A stretch of 64,000 bases of DNA. It comes from Miscanthus floridulus (lineage: Eukaryota; Streptophyta; Magnoliopsida; Poales; Poaceae). The DNA is taken from positions 80,168,570 to 80,232,569 of the forward strand of contig NC_089598.1 of assembly GCF_019320115.1 (NCBI RefSeq), given 5' to 3'. Below are positions 36,767-47,883 of the stretch, in pieces (positions within the stretch are counted from its first letter, which is position 1; every line of letters begins with the position of its first letter). Below the pieces are notes generated by a model. That model was not told the DNA's origin. It did not search any database and saw nothing but the letters and a program-made list of their open reading frames with translations. The position numbers were made by a program, and so were the translations under genes.

Positions 36767-36770
<4 letters not shown>
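36503..36770. mobile_element. Single Micron-like repeat in an intron
   Basis: About 268 bp with terminal inverted repeats: the start CTGGCTGCAGAATAAC and TTATTCTGTAGCCA match the reversed end GCCGGCTACAAAATAAG and TTATTCTGTAGCCA. It shares most of its length with each arm of the pair at 21471-21933 and is likewise bounded by (TA)n on both sides. Confidence 0.8.

Positions 36771-36838
<68 letters not shown>
36771..36838. repeat. (TA)n microsatellite
   Basis: About 34 TA units, right border of the Micron-like repeat. Confidence 0.97.
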
Positions 36839-36842
<4 letters not shown>

Positions 36843-37432
36843 ACTCTAGTTAATGTCAATCATATTTGTGTATAAAAACATATGCATCAATCACTGGATA
36901 TTGATGGTCATCGATATGACCAATAGTCGGTTGAGCATCTTAGACTCGTTAAGAAAATAGCAAACAGAGTACCAAGACATGATAGATATTATCCAAGGGT
37001 AATTTGGTCTCTCTACCAACTATATATACCCCGATCTCTTAACTGCAATAATTATTAAAGGCCAAATTAATTTTTTATTTTATTGGGCGCAGTGTTTGGA
37101 AAAGTTTCATTGAGGAACACCACATGAAACATTGTAAAGCGCCACTGGATGTAATCACACACAAAGTAAGTACTAGCTATATATATATATGTATGTATGT
37201 ATGTATAATTCAATTAACACCATGCATGCTTTCAATTCACCGGATCTTTTTTCTCGTAAAAGTGGGTTCTGAGGCAAGAACAGAGAGTCAACTACTGCGG
37301 ATACTATGTTTGCGAGTTCATCATGGTGTACTAAAAAAGAACTACTGAAGAGATCCTCAAAGTACGTTATATAAATATATTCATATATTCATAATTTCTT
37401 TTATTGCTCATATTTATAAGTAATCTCGTGAC

Positions 37433-37436
<4 letters not shown>

Positions 37437-37515
<79 letters not shown>
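37437..37515. repeat. (TA)n microsatellite in the next intron
   Basis: About 39 TA units between the Cys exon and the last exon of the Ulp1-like part. Confidence 0.97.
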
Positions 37516-37516
<1 letters not shown>

Positions 37517-37970
37517 TTTTCCTTTAACTTTTATTGAAGACTCTATGGTTGAAGGAAAAAGTCATACGACGTGACCAACTGAAAGCAATTCAAGAGACCA
37601 TAGTAGGATTTCTTAATGACCAGGTCTTAAACCCCGCCGGTGAGTTCTACAATGACATGAACGAAACATGGAAGCCAAACCAGATGGAGTGAATTTGTTA
37701 TCCCAAGGATATGATAGAATATACAATGCAAGCTTTATTTGTAATATATACATACATATTATATGTACATAAAATAACGTACAATATATGTATATGCATG
37801 TAATATATACGTTAGTTTTATACTTTAGTTTGTACAAAATGTTCGAACATTATAAGCGTGTAGAATACGTATATTATTAGCAGCGTAGAATGCGTATTCG
37901 AAAACCTATTCGAAAACCAAAACGAATCATCAATTGAAAATAGAAACAAAAAAAGAAAAAAAAGAAAATA

Positions 37971-38150
37971 TTTAGTCCCGGTTGGTAATACCAACCGGGA
38001 CTAAAGGGTCGGCCCACGTGGCCAGACCGGGAGGCCTCTTTAGCCCCGGTTGGTATTACCAATCGGGACTAAAGGTGGACCTTTAGTCCCGGACGAGAAA
38101 CCAGGACTAAAGAGGGACCCTTTAGTCCCGGATTCATACTCCCGGTTGAA
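37971..38150. repeat. CACTA 2 3' subterminal inverted repeats
   Basis: The first unit is a perfect 16-bp hairpin with a 3-nt loop (37971-37986 and 37990-38005). Further units follow at about 38040-38075 and 38080-38105. Confidence 0.9.
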
Positions 38151-38206
38151 AAACTGGAACTGAAGAGGTTTTCCAAACAGAAATACAGCTTGTTTCTGTA
38201 CCGGTG

Positions 38207-39077
38207 ATTGACAATCACTCGTCACCACAAAGGGCAAGCTCACATCCTTGTCATCGCAGACGTGCTGTGCCAGGCATCACCAGCCTCCTAGCTAGCTAGT
38301 GATAGAGAAAAGAATGTAACAAATGTTTTGGGAAGAAACGTACTGCTTCCTGCAGCTGTGTGATGCATGAGAACCTTATTCCTGAGATAAAGCTGCTGGC
38401 ATCTAGCCCATTCATGCATATCTCTGACGAGTGTCGATCGCTCGCTTTTGATAGATGTTGGGTCCTGCTTGGCCCCTACACGTATCATATCAACCTGCAA
38501 TTCTGTGGGCTAGCAGAACGTTCATTGCCCCTCAAAAAAAAAGAACGTTCATTGTGTTTACCTTTACTAACACATGCTGTTTGTATTATTTAATTTGTTG
38601 CCCAGGTCGGCAAAAGCTATATATTTCCTTTATATATGTTTGAGAAAGAAAGTATAGGAAGACCGCAATTTTTTAGATTTCATGGAGGACCACAATTCAT
38701 CTTAGTTTATGTGTATTTTGTCCTGGGATAAGTTCGCCTTGTAAACATGCATGCATGTGGCTCAGTTTAATCGTATCTTAGTTGACGCATTAGGTGTGGA
38801 AACATGATTAGACCAATTGCAGGTCTGCTAAAGCTGCTACTCGCCTAGCACGTTTAGCTTTCGGCTGGGTCAAGTTAGAGGTATAGTCGTATAGATGGAT
38901 CCATGCACGAAACACACGTAAATAAAGCATGATGTGCCAAACAGTGCAAGGGTGTCTGCATGGCCAGGCAACGGATCGGATTACCTATCTGCAGGGGCAC
39001 ATTTTGCACCATCCAATACTATTGATGTTACTGTCTTAAGCATATGCATGAGCATGACCAAAAAAATAATTAATAAG
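38207..39077. other. Unassigned region right of CACTA 2
   Basis: Only short frames; no gene or repeat recognised. It begins with the ATT target duplicate. Confidence 0.4.
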
Positions 39078-39408
39078 CCTCTATTTAGGCTAGTTTTACC
39101 AACAACTTCATGAGTTATTGTGAGCTGTTTTTCTGCCAAATATTTTTTTCAAAATAACTTCATAAGTGAAGCTTCTTCTTTTATGCTCTCACTGAGGAAG
39201 AGGAACGGAGAGAGACGAAGCTAAAAAAGTAGCTTTTTACAGCTCTCTTTCCCTTATTTTCTTCTCTCAACCATATATGAAGATGTTGGTGAAACTTTGT
39301 CAAACAATTTTTTTCCAAAACAACTCAGCTTCACCGAAAAAGCTGCTTGTAAAGTTATTTCTAAAAAAGAATAGCTTCAATGGTAAAGCCGAGTTGTGCC
39401 AAATGTGA
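39078..39408. mobile_element. MITE-like element
   Basis: The left edge has CTATTTAGGCTAGTTTTACC and AACAACTTCATG; the right edge reversed has ATTTGGCACAACTCGGC followed by TTTACCATTGAAGC. This resembles grass MITEs that begin with GTTTGGCACAGCTC. Ends are not precisely defined. Confidence 0.4.
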
Positions 39409-40086
39409 CAAGGGGCGGAGCCAGGATTAGAGTACAGGGGGGCAATGGACAAACAAAGTATAAGGGTGTGGGTGGGTAAACGCATCTACTTTTTACTGGA
39501 TCTGTCCCTTAAGAACTTAATCGATTTTCTAACTCTGCTTGTTGTTGATCAATTGCAACATTAAACCCATCTACATCTACTCTGTAATGGTGAAATTGGA
39601 AAGAGAAATTTAGATTTACTAGTGACTGTTAATTAGATAAGAGAATATAACTGGATGATTTATGATTATGGATTACCTGCTGCTGCTGGTGGACGGCAGT
39701 CGGTGGTGGGTGTCAATTTTGGACAGGCGGTGGCGCGGACGTGGTGGCCGGTGGCGTGGCGTGGCGTCTCACGTCGGACTCCAGTCTCCCAGCCCAGCAG
39801 TACCAGCGCGGCGCAGCGGTGTCCGGCGAACTGGCGAAGGAGAAGACAGGAAGACGAACAGCAGCGTTTCGGCGAGAAACGAAAAAAGCCAGAGCCACGA
39901 CGCCTTGACGCTACGTAATCCAAACAATAATGAAGGGAGCAGCAGCAACTAGATAGGCCTAAATAGGCTGCTTCCTATTGGGCCTCAAATACACTTAACG
40001 TTTGGAATGAAACAGCCAATACGTACATGTGTTGCTAAAAAAAAGCTAATACATACATGTATTGATGTATATTGACTATATATAAT

Positions 40087-40825
40087 TAGGGCGGGACAAT
40101 ATACTCACGCCTCGCCAACTCGCTCGACTCGTGGCTGGCTCAGCTCGGCTCGACTCGGCTCGTTTGAACTTTTTCACGAGTTGAGCGGAAAGTCTAGCTC
40201 GCTATTTTAACGAGCCAGCTCACGAGTTGAAACGAGCTAAGGCCTATCAGTCCACGACCATGAATCTAGAAGATGATGATGCTGACCTAGAAGTGTACAC
40301 TTATTCTATTGGTATGTAATCCTTATTTTCAACTGTTTCATATGAATTTTAATTTTATAATTGTTGTGTTACTTAAATGTTGATTTTATGGATTGTTTTC
40401 CAGGGAGAAGATGATGATGCTGACAATGAATCTGTGGAATTTCCTAAGTTTGTGGTGGCAAGCAACTCATTAGTATGGTGGAACTGCATAATCATGGATG
40501 GACCAGCTATGTTGCATGGTTGATACTTTTGATGAACCCGATATGTACTAATTATGTATGGTTGTATAATGGTGGACATTACCTTCTGAAATTAATGTAG
40601 CATAAATATTATAAACATGTATGTCCTATTTTTTTAGTAGCTCGCGAGCTAAACGAGCCAGCTCGAGCTCGGTAACGAGCCAAGTTGCCCCTCTGGCTCC
40701 TAATACTAACGAGCTCGGTAACGAGCCGAGTTGTCCCTCTAGCTCCTAATATTAACGAGTGGCTCGTTAGCCTAACGAGCCAGCTCGAGCTGGACCGAGC
40801 CGAGCTGGCTCGATATCCGGTCCTA
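40087..40825. mobile_element. hAT-type non-autonomous element with CTCG-rich ends
   Basis: The left end TAGGGCGGGACAATA and the reversed right end TAGGACCGGATATCG form a hAT-like terminus. Flanks are tatataat (40079-40086) and catgtaat (40826-40833), an 8-bp duplication with two transitions. Both ends are packed with GAGCTCG / CGAGCC motifs. The core repeats a GATGATGATGCTGAC phrase at about 40275 and 40412. Confidence 0.7.
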
Positions 40826-40887
40826 CATGTAATAGAGGATTAGCAGCGTGTCCGACGGTCCTACATTAAACCCATCTACATAGCTTT

Positions 40888-41106
40888 TGTTATGTACCTA
40901 GCTTTTGCTTGTTCAAATTATAAGTCACTTTGGCTTTCTAGGTACATACTTTTGCTATGAATTTATACTTTTTTTTTCAAAAATCGCTGGCAGAACTTCT
41001 ATAAAGCAAATATATTAATAAAGGAGACGATATATCTATACATAGTGTAGTAAAAGTTATATATAAAAAAGTTAAATAATTTATAATTTAGAACGATGGG
41101 AGTAAT
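40888..41106. mobile_element. Stowaway-type MITE
   Basis: Left part reads TTCAAATTATAAGTCACTTT and the right part reversed reads ACTCCCATCGTTCTAAATT followed by ATAAATTATTT, both typical of grass Stowaway elements. The left end is ragged. Confidence 0.55.
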
Positions 41107-41382
41107 CCCAAGCCTCACTACATCATACATGCTACTATGCTAGACTACTAAGCCTGCCCCTTGATCCCAGCATGCTTGGGATTTGGTGGTGTAATGTCGA
41201 TTACTGGCTTGTACTAGTTTGCTTGAGCTTTCACGCTTCCACGTTGGCACATGGGGGATGCATGATCCTTGGCTGAGGGGGGTGCACATGTGGTAAATGT
41301 GAGGTGATTAGTACTAAATTTTTTTTTTTTTTTTGCTGTGGGTGCATTTGCACTCCCTATGGGGTACGTAGCTTCGTCCCTG

Positions 41383-42408
41383 CTTGGGGCGCCTCGGTGG
41401 TTCCTCGAGCGAAGCGGCGCCCACACATACCCATCTGAGGTGCCTCGGCGGTTAGGACCGCGAAGGCCAAGGGGAGACTTCCCCACGGCGCCGCACGCCT
41501 TCAGCTTTCCTGGGGCTAGGGCCAAGGACGAGGCATCGGCGTTCTTCCAGCAGGGCGCGGTTCGCCGCCATCTTCTTCTACTATGTCAACAAGGGCAACA
41601 TCGCCTGGTTTGCCACCAACTCCGCCCTCGTCTGGGAAACTGCCCCGCACTTCACTCAGCCCCAACACTTTCGGCCCCGCGTGGTGCAATGCAGCCTCGG
41701 CCCCTCTGACGTGGAACGTCCCTCCTCTGGCTGATGCACGCGACCCCACCTCCCTCTGCCCCGACACAACCTCTTCACTGCACCACCGGCCCAGCGTGGC
41801 ATGGTGCAGCACTGCTGCCTCTAGGCACGGCCCCTCTTCGGTGGCGTGGAACCCTCTTCATAATCGGACCCTGCTAGGTAAGACGGCACCGAGATTCTAT
41901 TTTATAATTATATACTCCTTTTTTTATGACCCCCTGTTATTGGCGTTCTTGAATAGTCGTATGAATCATGTCCTTTTCTGTGTTGATTTTATGGGGTTGG
42001 ATTGGATCGTGGCGGCGCAGTCGGAGTTGTTGCAGAACAGTGATTACTGTTGAGGTAAAATATTGAAATTTTGTGCCCTAGCTTATTCCAATGGCGGCAA
42101 GGCCTTTCTTTTCCTTCGTATTAAATTTAAATTCATTGTTATGGCAGTTTGTCTCTCCATCGAAATATTCTCATATATACTCAGAAAAGCTTGTCCACCT
42201 TCCTTACTGTTACTTTGTGAATGATTATAAATAGGTATTGAATCATACCATATTTATCAGGGAGAAGTTACACTGAAAATGCCTCATAAGATAAAATAAT
42301 GTTGAGTACCAAATTATTATGCTGCATATGAAACAGCTAAATTGAATAAGATTTGCCTTAATTCTGCTTAATATTCATAATGTCAATTCTCGATTGCTTT
42401 GATGTAGA
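41383..42408. other. GC-rich then AT-rich region without a recognised gene
   Basis: Frames overlap on both strands at 41390-42050 and none matches a family I know. It may be a decayed captured gene piece. Confidence 0.35.
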
Positions 42409-42513
42409 AAAATCAAGAAGCTCCTGATCCAGGTTGCCCACACAAACGAGCTGACTATGGCCTTCCGGAGGACAGATTTATTTGCTCCCAATTCACGCCA
42501 GGCTGTTGAATAA
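42409..42513 (+). pseudogene. Fragment resembling O-GlcNAc transferase SECRET AGENT
   Basis: After a splice-like TGTAG, the frame reads EAPDPGCPHKRADYGLPED and then RFI before a stop at TGA 42511. Plant SEC, a nucleocytoplasmic O-linked N-acetylglucosamine transferase, has a closely similar DP-CP-R-DYGLPEDKFIF segment in its catalytic region. After RFI the match ends. About 25 codons are present, so this is a gene scrap. The identification rests on one motif recalled from the family. Confidence 0.5.
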
Positions 42514-43046
42514 AGGTGAAAGATAATCCAGCTTTATTTGTAGCAGTCTTGCTCAGATTCATTAGTTCATATGCTCTGGTCCTACGAGCTCTTGTTTGAT
42601 AAAAGAGCAGCCTTTTCATTCATTTGTTCGTAAAAGGCACATTGGTTTAATGAGGCATGACTCTCGTGCAGCTTCAAAAAAATTGGGATGTTGCCATGCT
42701 AAGGTATTAGCTTTTTCGTTTTTGTTGTTTCAGTATCTGGTATTGGCTTTCTAAAGGATCAATGTCGACTATCTCTTATCAGAAGAAATGCACGTTCAGC
42801 AGTAGTACACTGCTGCAAAAGCTACGAAATTACAAGATTAACAGGTTAAGAGTCAAAAGAAGAGCAACTTTAATACCCCTAACTCTAAATTTGATGCACC
42901 AAGGAAAGGCAAAGGTCCAGAGATCACTCGTCAAACATATTACCAACCTTATCCTCATAAAGGTTTTGTTTTCTTCATTATTGTTTTTTATGCAACCAGC
43001 CAAGGTTTTGTTTATCAGCATTTGCCATCATGCTGCTGCTTTTTAG

Positions 43047-43611
43047 GTGTAGCATTTTCCAATTCTCATTATCAACAAAAGCCTTCCGCATCCTCAGGTA
43101 ACCTCCCTACCTCTCTCGCTATGTGTGCACATGTATCAAGTGTATGGTTGTGTAACTATGTAACAAATACTTTGAACTTTGTAGGTCAAGAAAACAATCT
43201 TGTGTATGCTGAACTTTCTTGTGCCTTTCATGACAATTTGTCCAAAGATGGTGTCTCGGTAAATATTCCTCTCATATGGGCTCTCAATATAAATTTTATT
43301 CTTATATATTATTTTACAACCTCCGATATTCGCTGTGGTGAATTTTGGTTTAGGATTTGGATGGCAGAGGTTTTTCACAGTGTTATATATCACATAATTC
43401 AGAGAGGTGGAGATGCTGGGAAAATTACAATGGGAGCCAAAAAGTTGAAGTTGGAAAAAGGGATCCTTTGGATAATTATGTTCGGAGGGGTCCTAGAATA
43501 GTGGACACCCAAGCAAGATCTTTGCTGATTTATTCAAGGCGGTCAAAAAGGCACATGTCTCTGAAAAAACATAAGAAATGTGGTTCATTTGATACCTCAC
43601 CATTTCTTTGA
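43047..43611 (+). pseudogene. Host-gene-like exon series of unknown identity
   Basis: Three segments have GT-AG borders and compatible phases: 43047-43097, 43185-43258 and 43354-43611. Joined, they give an uninterrupted frame ending TGA at 43609-43611, with stretches NNLVYAELSCAFHDNL, DLDGRGFSQCYISHN, VRRGPRIVDTQARSLLIYS and HMSLKKHKKCGSFD. No upstream start is evident. It could be the 3' end of a host gene or a captured fragment. I do not recognise the protein. Confidence 0.45.
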
Positions 43612-44009
43612 TACATTCCACAAGTAAGTTTTGTTTTGGTTCCCCATTTCTTTGATACCTCACCACAAAAAAATGACTTTTTTGGTTTCTTTAGTTTACA
43701 CGAATGTAAATACAACTGAGTTCCTTAATGATTGAACTACAGTTTATATCCTTGCTCAAATCTCTATATAATACCCTTATTACCTTTGGAGGTCTAATCT
43801 AACGTTAAAAGAAACCATTGGAGTCTACACAAACACCTGACGTTCTTGGTCTTGCAGGTATGACCTAGCAAAAAAATTTTGCATAAGAGAAGAAAGTATT
43901 GAGAATACAACCCACACAAACACACAACCAAACATATACTGAATTGGTTTTGTTTAGAATGCTATAGTGATAGGTTGATTGTATAACATGATGAATTTAT
44001 TACCACAGA
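43612..44009. other. Spacer, no gene seen
   Basis: AT-rich sequence with a short local repeat of ACCTCACCATTTCTTTGATAC / CCATTTCTTTGATACCTCACC around 43597-43665 (read in part). No other structure. Confidence 0.4.
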
Positions 44010-44510
44010 TGAATATAAACCTAAATGTTGGAGAAAATGGAGAAGAGGAATTGATAAGGACAGAAGAAAAGAGTTTGATGGGATCCTCATTTATTTCTGG
44101 TGGAACTTATGGAAAGAACGGAATCCAAGAACATTTCAACAAAAGGAGCTACAACCCCCATTGAAGTGGCCTACCAAATCAGGGAAGATGTTCAGCTGCA
44201 GAGCATAGCGTTTAGAATTGATCAAAATGGATGAGGAAGAGGTGTAGAAACGGTGCTTTTCAACGCCTCAACGACACTCAGTTTTTTCATAAACTTCTGT
44301 TCTTAGTAAAGCTCTATTCAAGTTAGGTCGTCCGGGTAGTTCTTTTGGTGTTTGCTTTTTCCAGGTTTCCTCTATCCCCTGTTGTGTTTTCAGGTTTTAG
44401 ATTCCTACTAGAGGTTCCTTTCCTCTTTGTATTTTTGTATATACCCATTTGTTATCTTTTTTTCTACTAATATATTTCGACAAAGCTTTTGCCAACCCTT
44501 CCAAAAAAAA
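44010..44510 (+). mobile_element. 5'-truncated L1-type LINE, 3' end
   Basis: The frame reads KWRRGIDKDRRKEFDG, ILIYFWWNLWKERN and TFQQKELQPP, the last part of plant L1 ORF2. A 3' untranslated tail follows, with TACTAATATATTTCGAC and CAAAGCTTTTGCC, then a short A run at 44502-44510. The piece starts near 44010. No target duplication was found. Confidence 0.72.
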
Positions 44511-46019
44511 TAATATGGACTTTAAAACAATGATGTCTACTGTACCAAATAGTTAAGAGGTACACTGATTTCCAGACTGTATACAGTACAGCAGAATGCG
44601 CTTTCTTATATAAGCTACATCAAAACCACTCAACTTACAGGAAGGGAGCAGGGGCGATATAAATTTATGGATGGCCAGGAGGAAGATCTTGGGCCATGAA
44701 CGCTCGGGGTCAATGCTTTAGATTTTCCCTAGACCATGTAGAAGCATCGATCTTCGTTTAGATTCCAAAAAGAATACTACAAGCCCCTTAACCATGGTGA
44801 TTTTATTTCTAATTTCAAATATTCATATATATCCTGATTTCCCTTTTTAAATTGTTTTCCATTCCTATTGTATTTGGTGTGTGCCACTTTTAACTGATTT
44901 CTACAGGTTGATTCACCATGGTCTGAAGGTGGGTGAAACTAAGGAATTCATTTGAAACCTGCTTTTAACTCATGTCAGATGGAGGCAATATTTTACATCA
45001 GTTTAGGCTACCCGAACTGTTTGACATTGTTTAGCAACAAAAACAAATTAATGGTTATCTGAAATAAAGGCTATAGCATAGAAAACCTACTTGAGATTGC
45101 TTCAGTGCTGGTGGAGCCCTGTTAAAATAGTGAAGGATTTATTGAATTTGCTTGAAAAATATTGTCTCATTATACATCAGAGACTATCTACTATACATAA
45201 TCAAATGCTTCTGTTGGTCCAATATATGTTTTTTATGATTCAATATGATATATGATAATTGTTAAGATACCAGGATAAATGCCTAATAAAGGAACAAGTC
45301 ATAAATGGTTAAGATGATTTTTTATCACGTAAATGTGTCACCGCTCATACAAAAAATTCGTCATCGCAATGCATGACAAATCACGATATAGACACGTAGG
45401 TGTTGCACGTGTATTTGCACTAGTGTGAAGGAAATATTCGGTGTTTCATGACACGACAAAAGCCGACGTTAGTTTCTCGCGAATCATGCGTATACGTCTA
45501 TACAGTGTGGATTTTAACGAGCTAGAGCACGGCCGGATCGCGGACTATTTCCACTAGACCACATAGATCGCTTCTGGAACCATCTGATGCATTTCGCCGC
45601 TAGCTTGTATGTTGGCACATAAAGAAAATGCATCACATTTGTATGTATGGCCGTGCTTTCTCTAGCTAGGATTAATACTCGACTTACGTACCATGCAGCC
45701 ATATGGCCACCAGCATGCCCACCTCCCACCACCCACCTGAATTAGGACATAGTAGAGCATGCATGTTCTCAAATCTTATAAGAGAATATATTTATGTATA
45801 ATATATGTAGTCTAGAAAATTAAACAAGCAATACATAGCAAAAGTTATGTATCTAGAAAAGCTAAAACGTTTATAATTTGGAATGAAGTGAGTATAAAAG
45901 AAAGTGTAACGGTGGTGTGTCGGACGCACCAACGCACTAGTGAAGATTGACATGCCATTAAAAAAACCATGAGGGCACATGTTTTATGCAAGCCTTACTA
46001 ATTTCCGATACAATAATAA
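44511..46019. other. Spacer with a Stowaway-like remnant
   Basis: No gene recognised. At 45815-45900 the text AAAACGTTTATAATTTGG and AATGAAGTGAGTA resembles a Stowaway end. Confidence 0.4.
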
Positions 46020-46443
46020 ATTCTTTAATAGAATGGATATCCCATGGGTCAGTTTGGTGTGGGAGAAGCATTATAAGAATGGGAAGCTGCCAAACCACGT
46101 AAGAAAAGGATGATTTTGGTGGAGGGGCAATTTGAAGCTATTGCACAAATTTAAGACTTCCACCACAGTTACCATTGAAGATGGGCAGATTTGTTTCTTT
46201 TGGACTGATAACTGGATGCCTCAAACTCCAGCAGTGACAGCCCCTGAACTATATTCTTATGACAAAAACAAGTCAATCTCTGTGCAAAAAGCAGTAAGCA
46301 GTGATATCTTCTCTGAACTTTTCCTCTCCCAGTCTCCCAAGTGGTAGTGGCACAAATGTAGAATCTGCAATCCAATCTGCTCACCATCAACTTATCAGAT
46401 GGAAAAGACAAATGGAGTTACACTTGGGTTCACACCTATTCTC
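46020..46443 (+). pseudogene. L1-type LINE ORF2 fragment
   Basis: The frame reads MDIPWVSLVWEKHYKNGKLP, a stop where Ser or Trp is expected, then FWWRGNLKLLHKF, TIEDGQICFFWTDNW and later a shifted DGKDKWSYTW. This is the region between reverse transcriptase and the C-terminal zinc-binding part (zf-RVT) of plant LINEs. The copia LTR at 46444 interrupts it; the continuation would lie right of the window. Confidence 0.75.
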
Positions 46444-47010
46444 TATTGGATATAATATGAGCTTGGCCCATATAATATTTAATAAATCAAATAAAACTCT
46501 ATGGTATGTAACATTAAGTGTTGTATGGTTTAATACCATATGGGATTTTGACTGAACGCTGACTCAGCTTATAAGGTTAGAAATTATTCATCTAAATTGA
46601 GAAGCAGAGAAAATGACAAAGGCGTGCCACACGCGCGCGCGCCACCGGTCGGGCCGGGCCATGGGCACGGGCGCGGGCCGAGGCGGTTCTTCCCAGTGAT
46701 TGTCTGTGGAACAGCAAGGCGTCTTCTTCCTAGTGATCCGTTCGTGAGACTATATTGCGAACATCGTCCTGCACCGACTGTGGTCCACGACTTCGAGCAA
46801 CGCACTATGTCGACTAGTGCGAATGGAGCCTCCGATGCCCTCGGCATGGGACCCTCCACTGGGTACAGTCTAATCTTTCTGATTACTGTAATCTACGCTT
46901 TTACTGTAATTATCTGTATATCATATCTGCATGCTGTAGCGTTCGTTAGAGATATACACATGCATATATGTGTCGTCACAAACCTGCTGATGTTATTTTT
47001 CTAGATTAAA
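46444..47010 (+). repeat. copia 5' LTR (internally deleted)
   Basis: Collinear with the right LTR except that about 460 bp present at about 51740-52210 are missing here. The right edge is not exact, since I see no clear tRNA primer site; it lies between about 46990 and 47016. Confidence 0.8.
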
Positions 47011-47016
47011 CAGATA

Positions 47017-47880
47017 ATGAAAATACCTAATTTTCTAACAATCCAAAAACCTAATGTTAGGCAAATTTCTGTTAGTGGTTTTGCTGCTGCTTTGAAGCCA
47101 AATCATTTTGATGACAAGAATTTCATGATATGGCGTGTCAAGATGGTATTTTGGTTGACTGCGATGAACTGCTATCACGCCGCACAGGGGAAGCCTGAAC
47201 AGTTTACTCTTGAGGAGGAGAAAAAGTTCTTGGCTACCGATAACCTGTTTTGAGGCGCTATGATCAGTGCACTTCATCCCAAGTATGAGAAAAACTACAT
47301 ATCTTGCATATCAGACAAAGAGTTATGGGATGCTCTTGAGGCAAAGTTTGGAGTTTCTGATACTGGCAGTGAGTTGTACCTTATGGAGCAGCTGTATGAC
47401 ATAAAATAGTTAAATACCGTTATGTGGTCGAACAGGCTCATGAGATACAGGCGCTAGCAAAGGAACTAGAACATTTCCCATGTTTGTTGCCCGTTAAGTT
47501 TGTGGCCAGCGGTATAATCGCTAAGCTGCCACCTTCTTGGAGGGACTTTGCTACTTCTCTAAAACATAAGAGACAAGAGTTTAGCGTGGCTGAGCTTATT
47601 GGATCTCTTGATGTTGAGGAGAGGGCGAGAGCACAAGACAACCGTGGAAAATGAGTTGAGTCTTCCGCCATCAATATGGTGCAGAAGAAAAACTCATTTG
47701 CATCTCGTAATAAAAAAGAAGAAGAACATGCAAGAGAACAACAATACAAAGCCTAAGTAAACTACACAGTTCAAGAAGAAAAACAACAAGAAAGGTGGAT
47801 GTTGCTTTGTTTACGGGAGTGATGAGCATTGGACAAGTGCGTGCCCAGACCGCAAATATAAGCAAGAAAAGAAATCAGCA
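47017..47880 (+). pseudogene. copia gag (broken)
   Basis: Text in broken frames: LKPNHFDDKNFMIWRVKM, CISDKELWDALEAKFG, LPPSWRDFATSLKHKR and SVAELIGSLDVEERAR are typical of copia gag (UBN2-like). Stops occur at 47251-47253 and near 47407. The zinc knuckle reads CFVYGSDEHWTSAC at 47803-47844: the second Cys of CX2C is Tyr (codon 47812-47814, TGC to TAC fits), so it could not bind zinc normally. Confidence 0.82.
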
Positions 47881-47883
47881 AAC

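Larger units (their letters stand above)
35844..37692 (+). pseudogene. CACTA second gene, Ulp1-like cysteine protease part
   Basis: Continuing after the solo LTR, exons read LGELGTQIYLLNKWYMAA, VEFLELHKLCHLDSL, then FVDPNVLFKHPNP and FLVNQQNKDILFPYNF. After an intron filled by (TA)n and a Micron-like repeat comes HWILMVIDMTNSRLSILDSL (His codon 36892-36894, Asp 36913-36915). Then VWKSFIEEHHMKHCKAPLDV, and VLRQEQRVNYCGYYVCEFIMV at 37259-37330. That last piece holds the Gln and the catalytic Cys of C48/Ulp1 proteases (NYCG). The end is TGA 37690-37692. The His-Asp-Cys set is preserved, but stops follow both catalytic exons. Such Ulp1-like parts are known in grass CACTA elements; their role in transposition is unsettled. 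Confidence 0.82.
39409..41382. mobile_element. hAT-like or Mutator-like non-autonomous element with nested insertions
   Basis: The left edge CAAGGGGCGGAGCCAGG and the reversed right edge CAGGGACGAAGCTACG fit the common grass terminus CAGGGGCGGAGCC. No matching target duplication was found at these edges. A hAT derivative (40087-40825) and a Stowaway-like sequence (40888-41106) lie inside. The GC-rich patch at 39690-39900 has overlapping frames on both strands and no gene I recognise. Confidence 0.45.

Noticed and set aside
39655..39952. Four overlapping frames in a GC-rich patch
   Set aside because: Both strands open, no domain; compositional.
39409..41382. Target duplication for the CAGGGGCGGAGCC-type element
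   Set aside because: Flanks do not match at 8 or 9 bp, so the ends or the integrity of the element remain uncertain.
41338..42053. GC-rich frames of 98-156 codons
   Set aside because: Frames overlap on both strands and match no family I know; no start or splice support.
41383..44010. Helitron carrying several gene fragments
   Set aside because: Gene scraps are suggestive, but I found no convincing 5' TC and 3' hairpin-CTRR pair.
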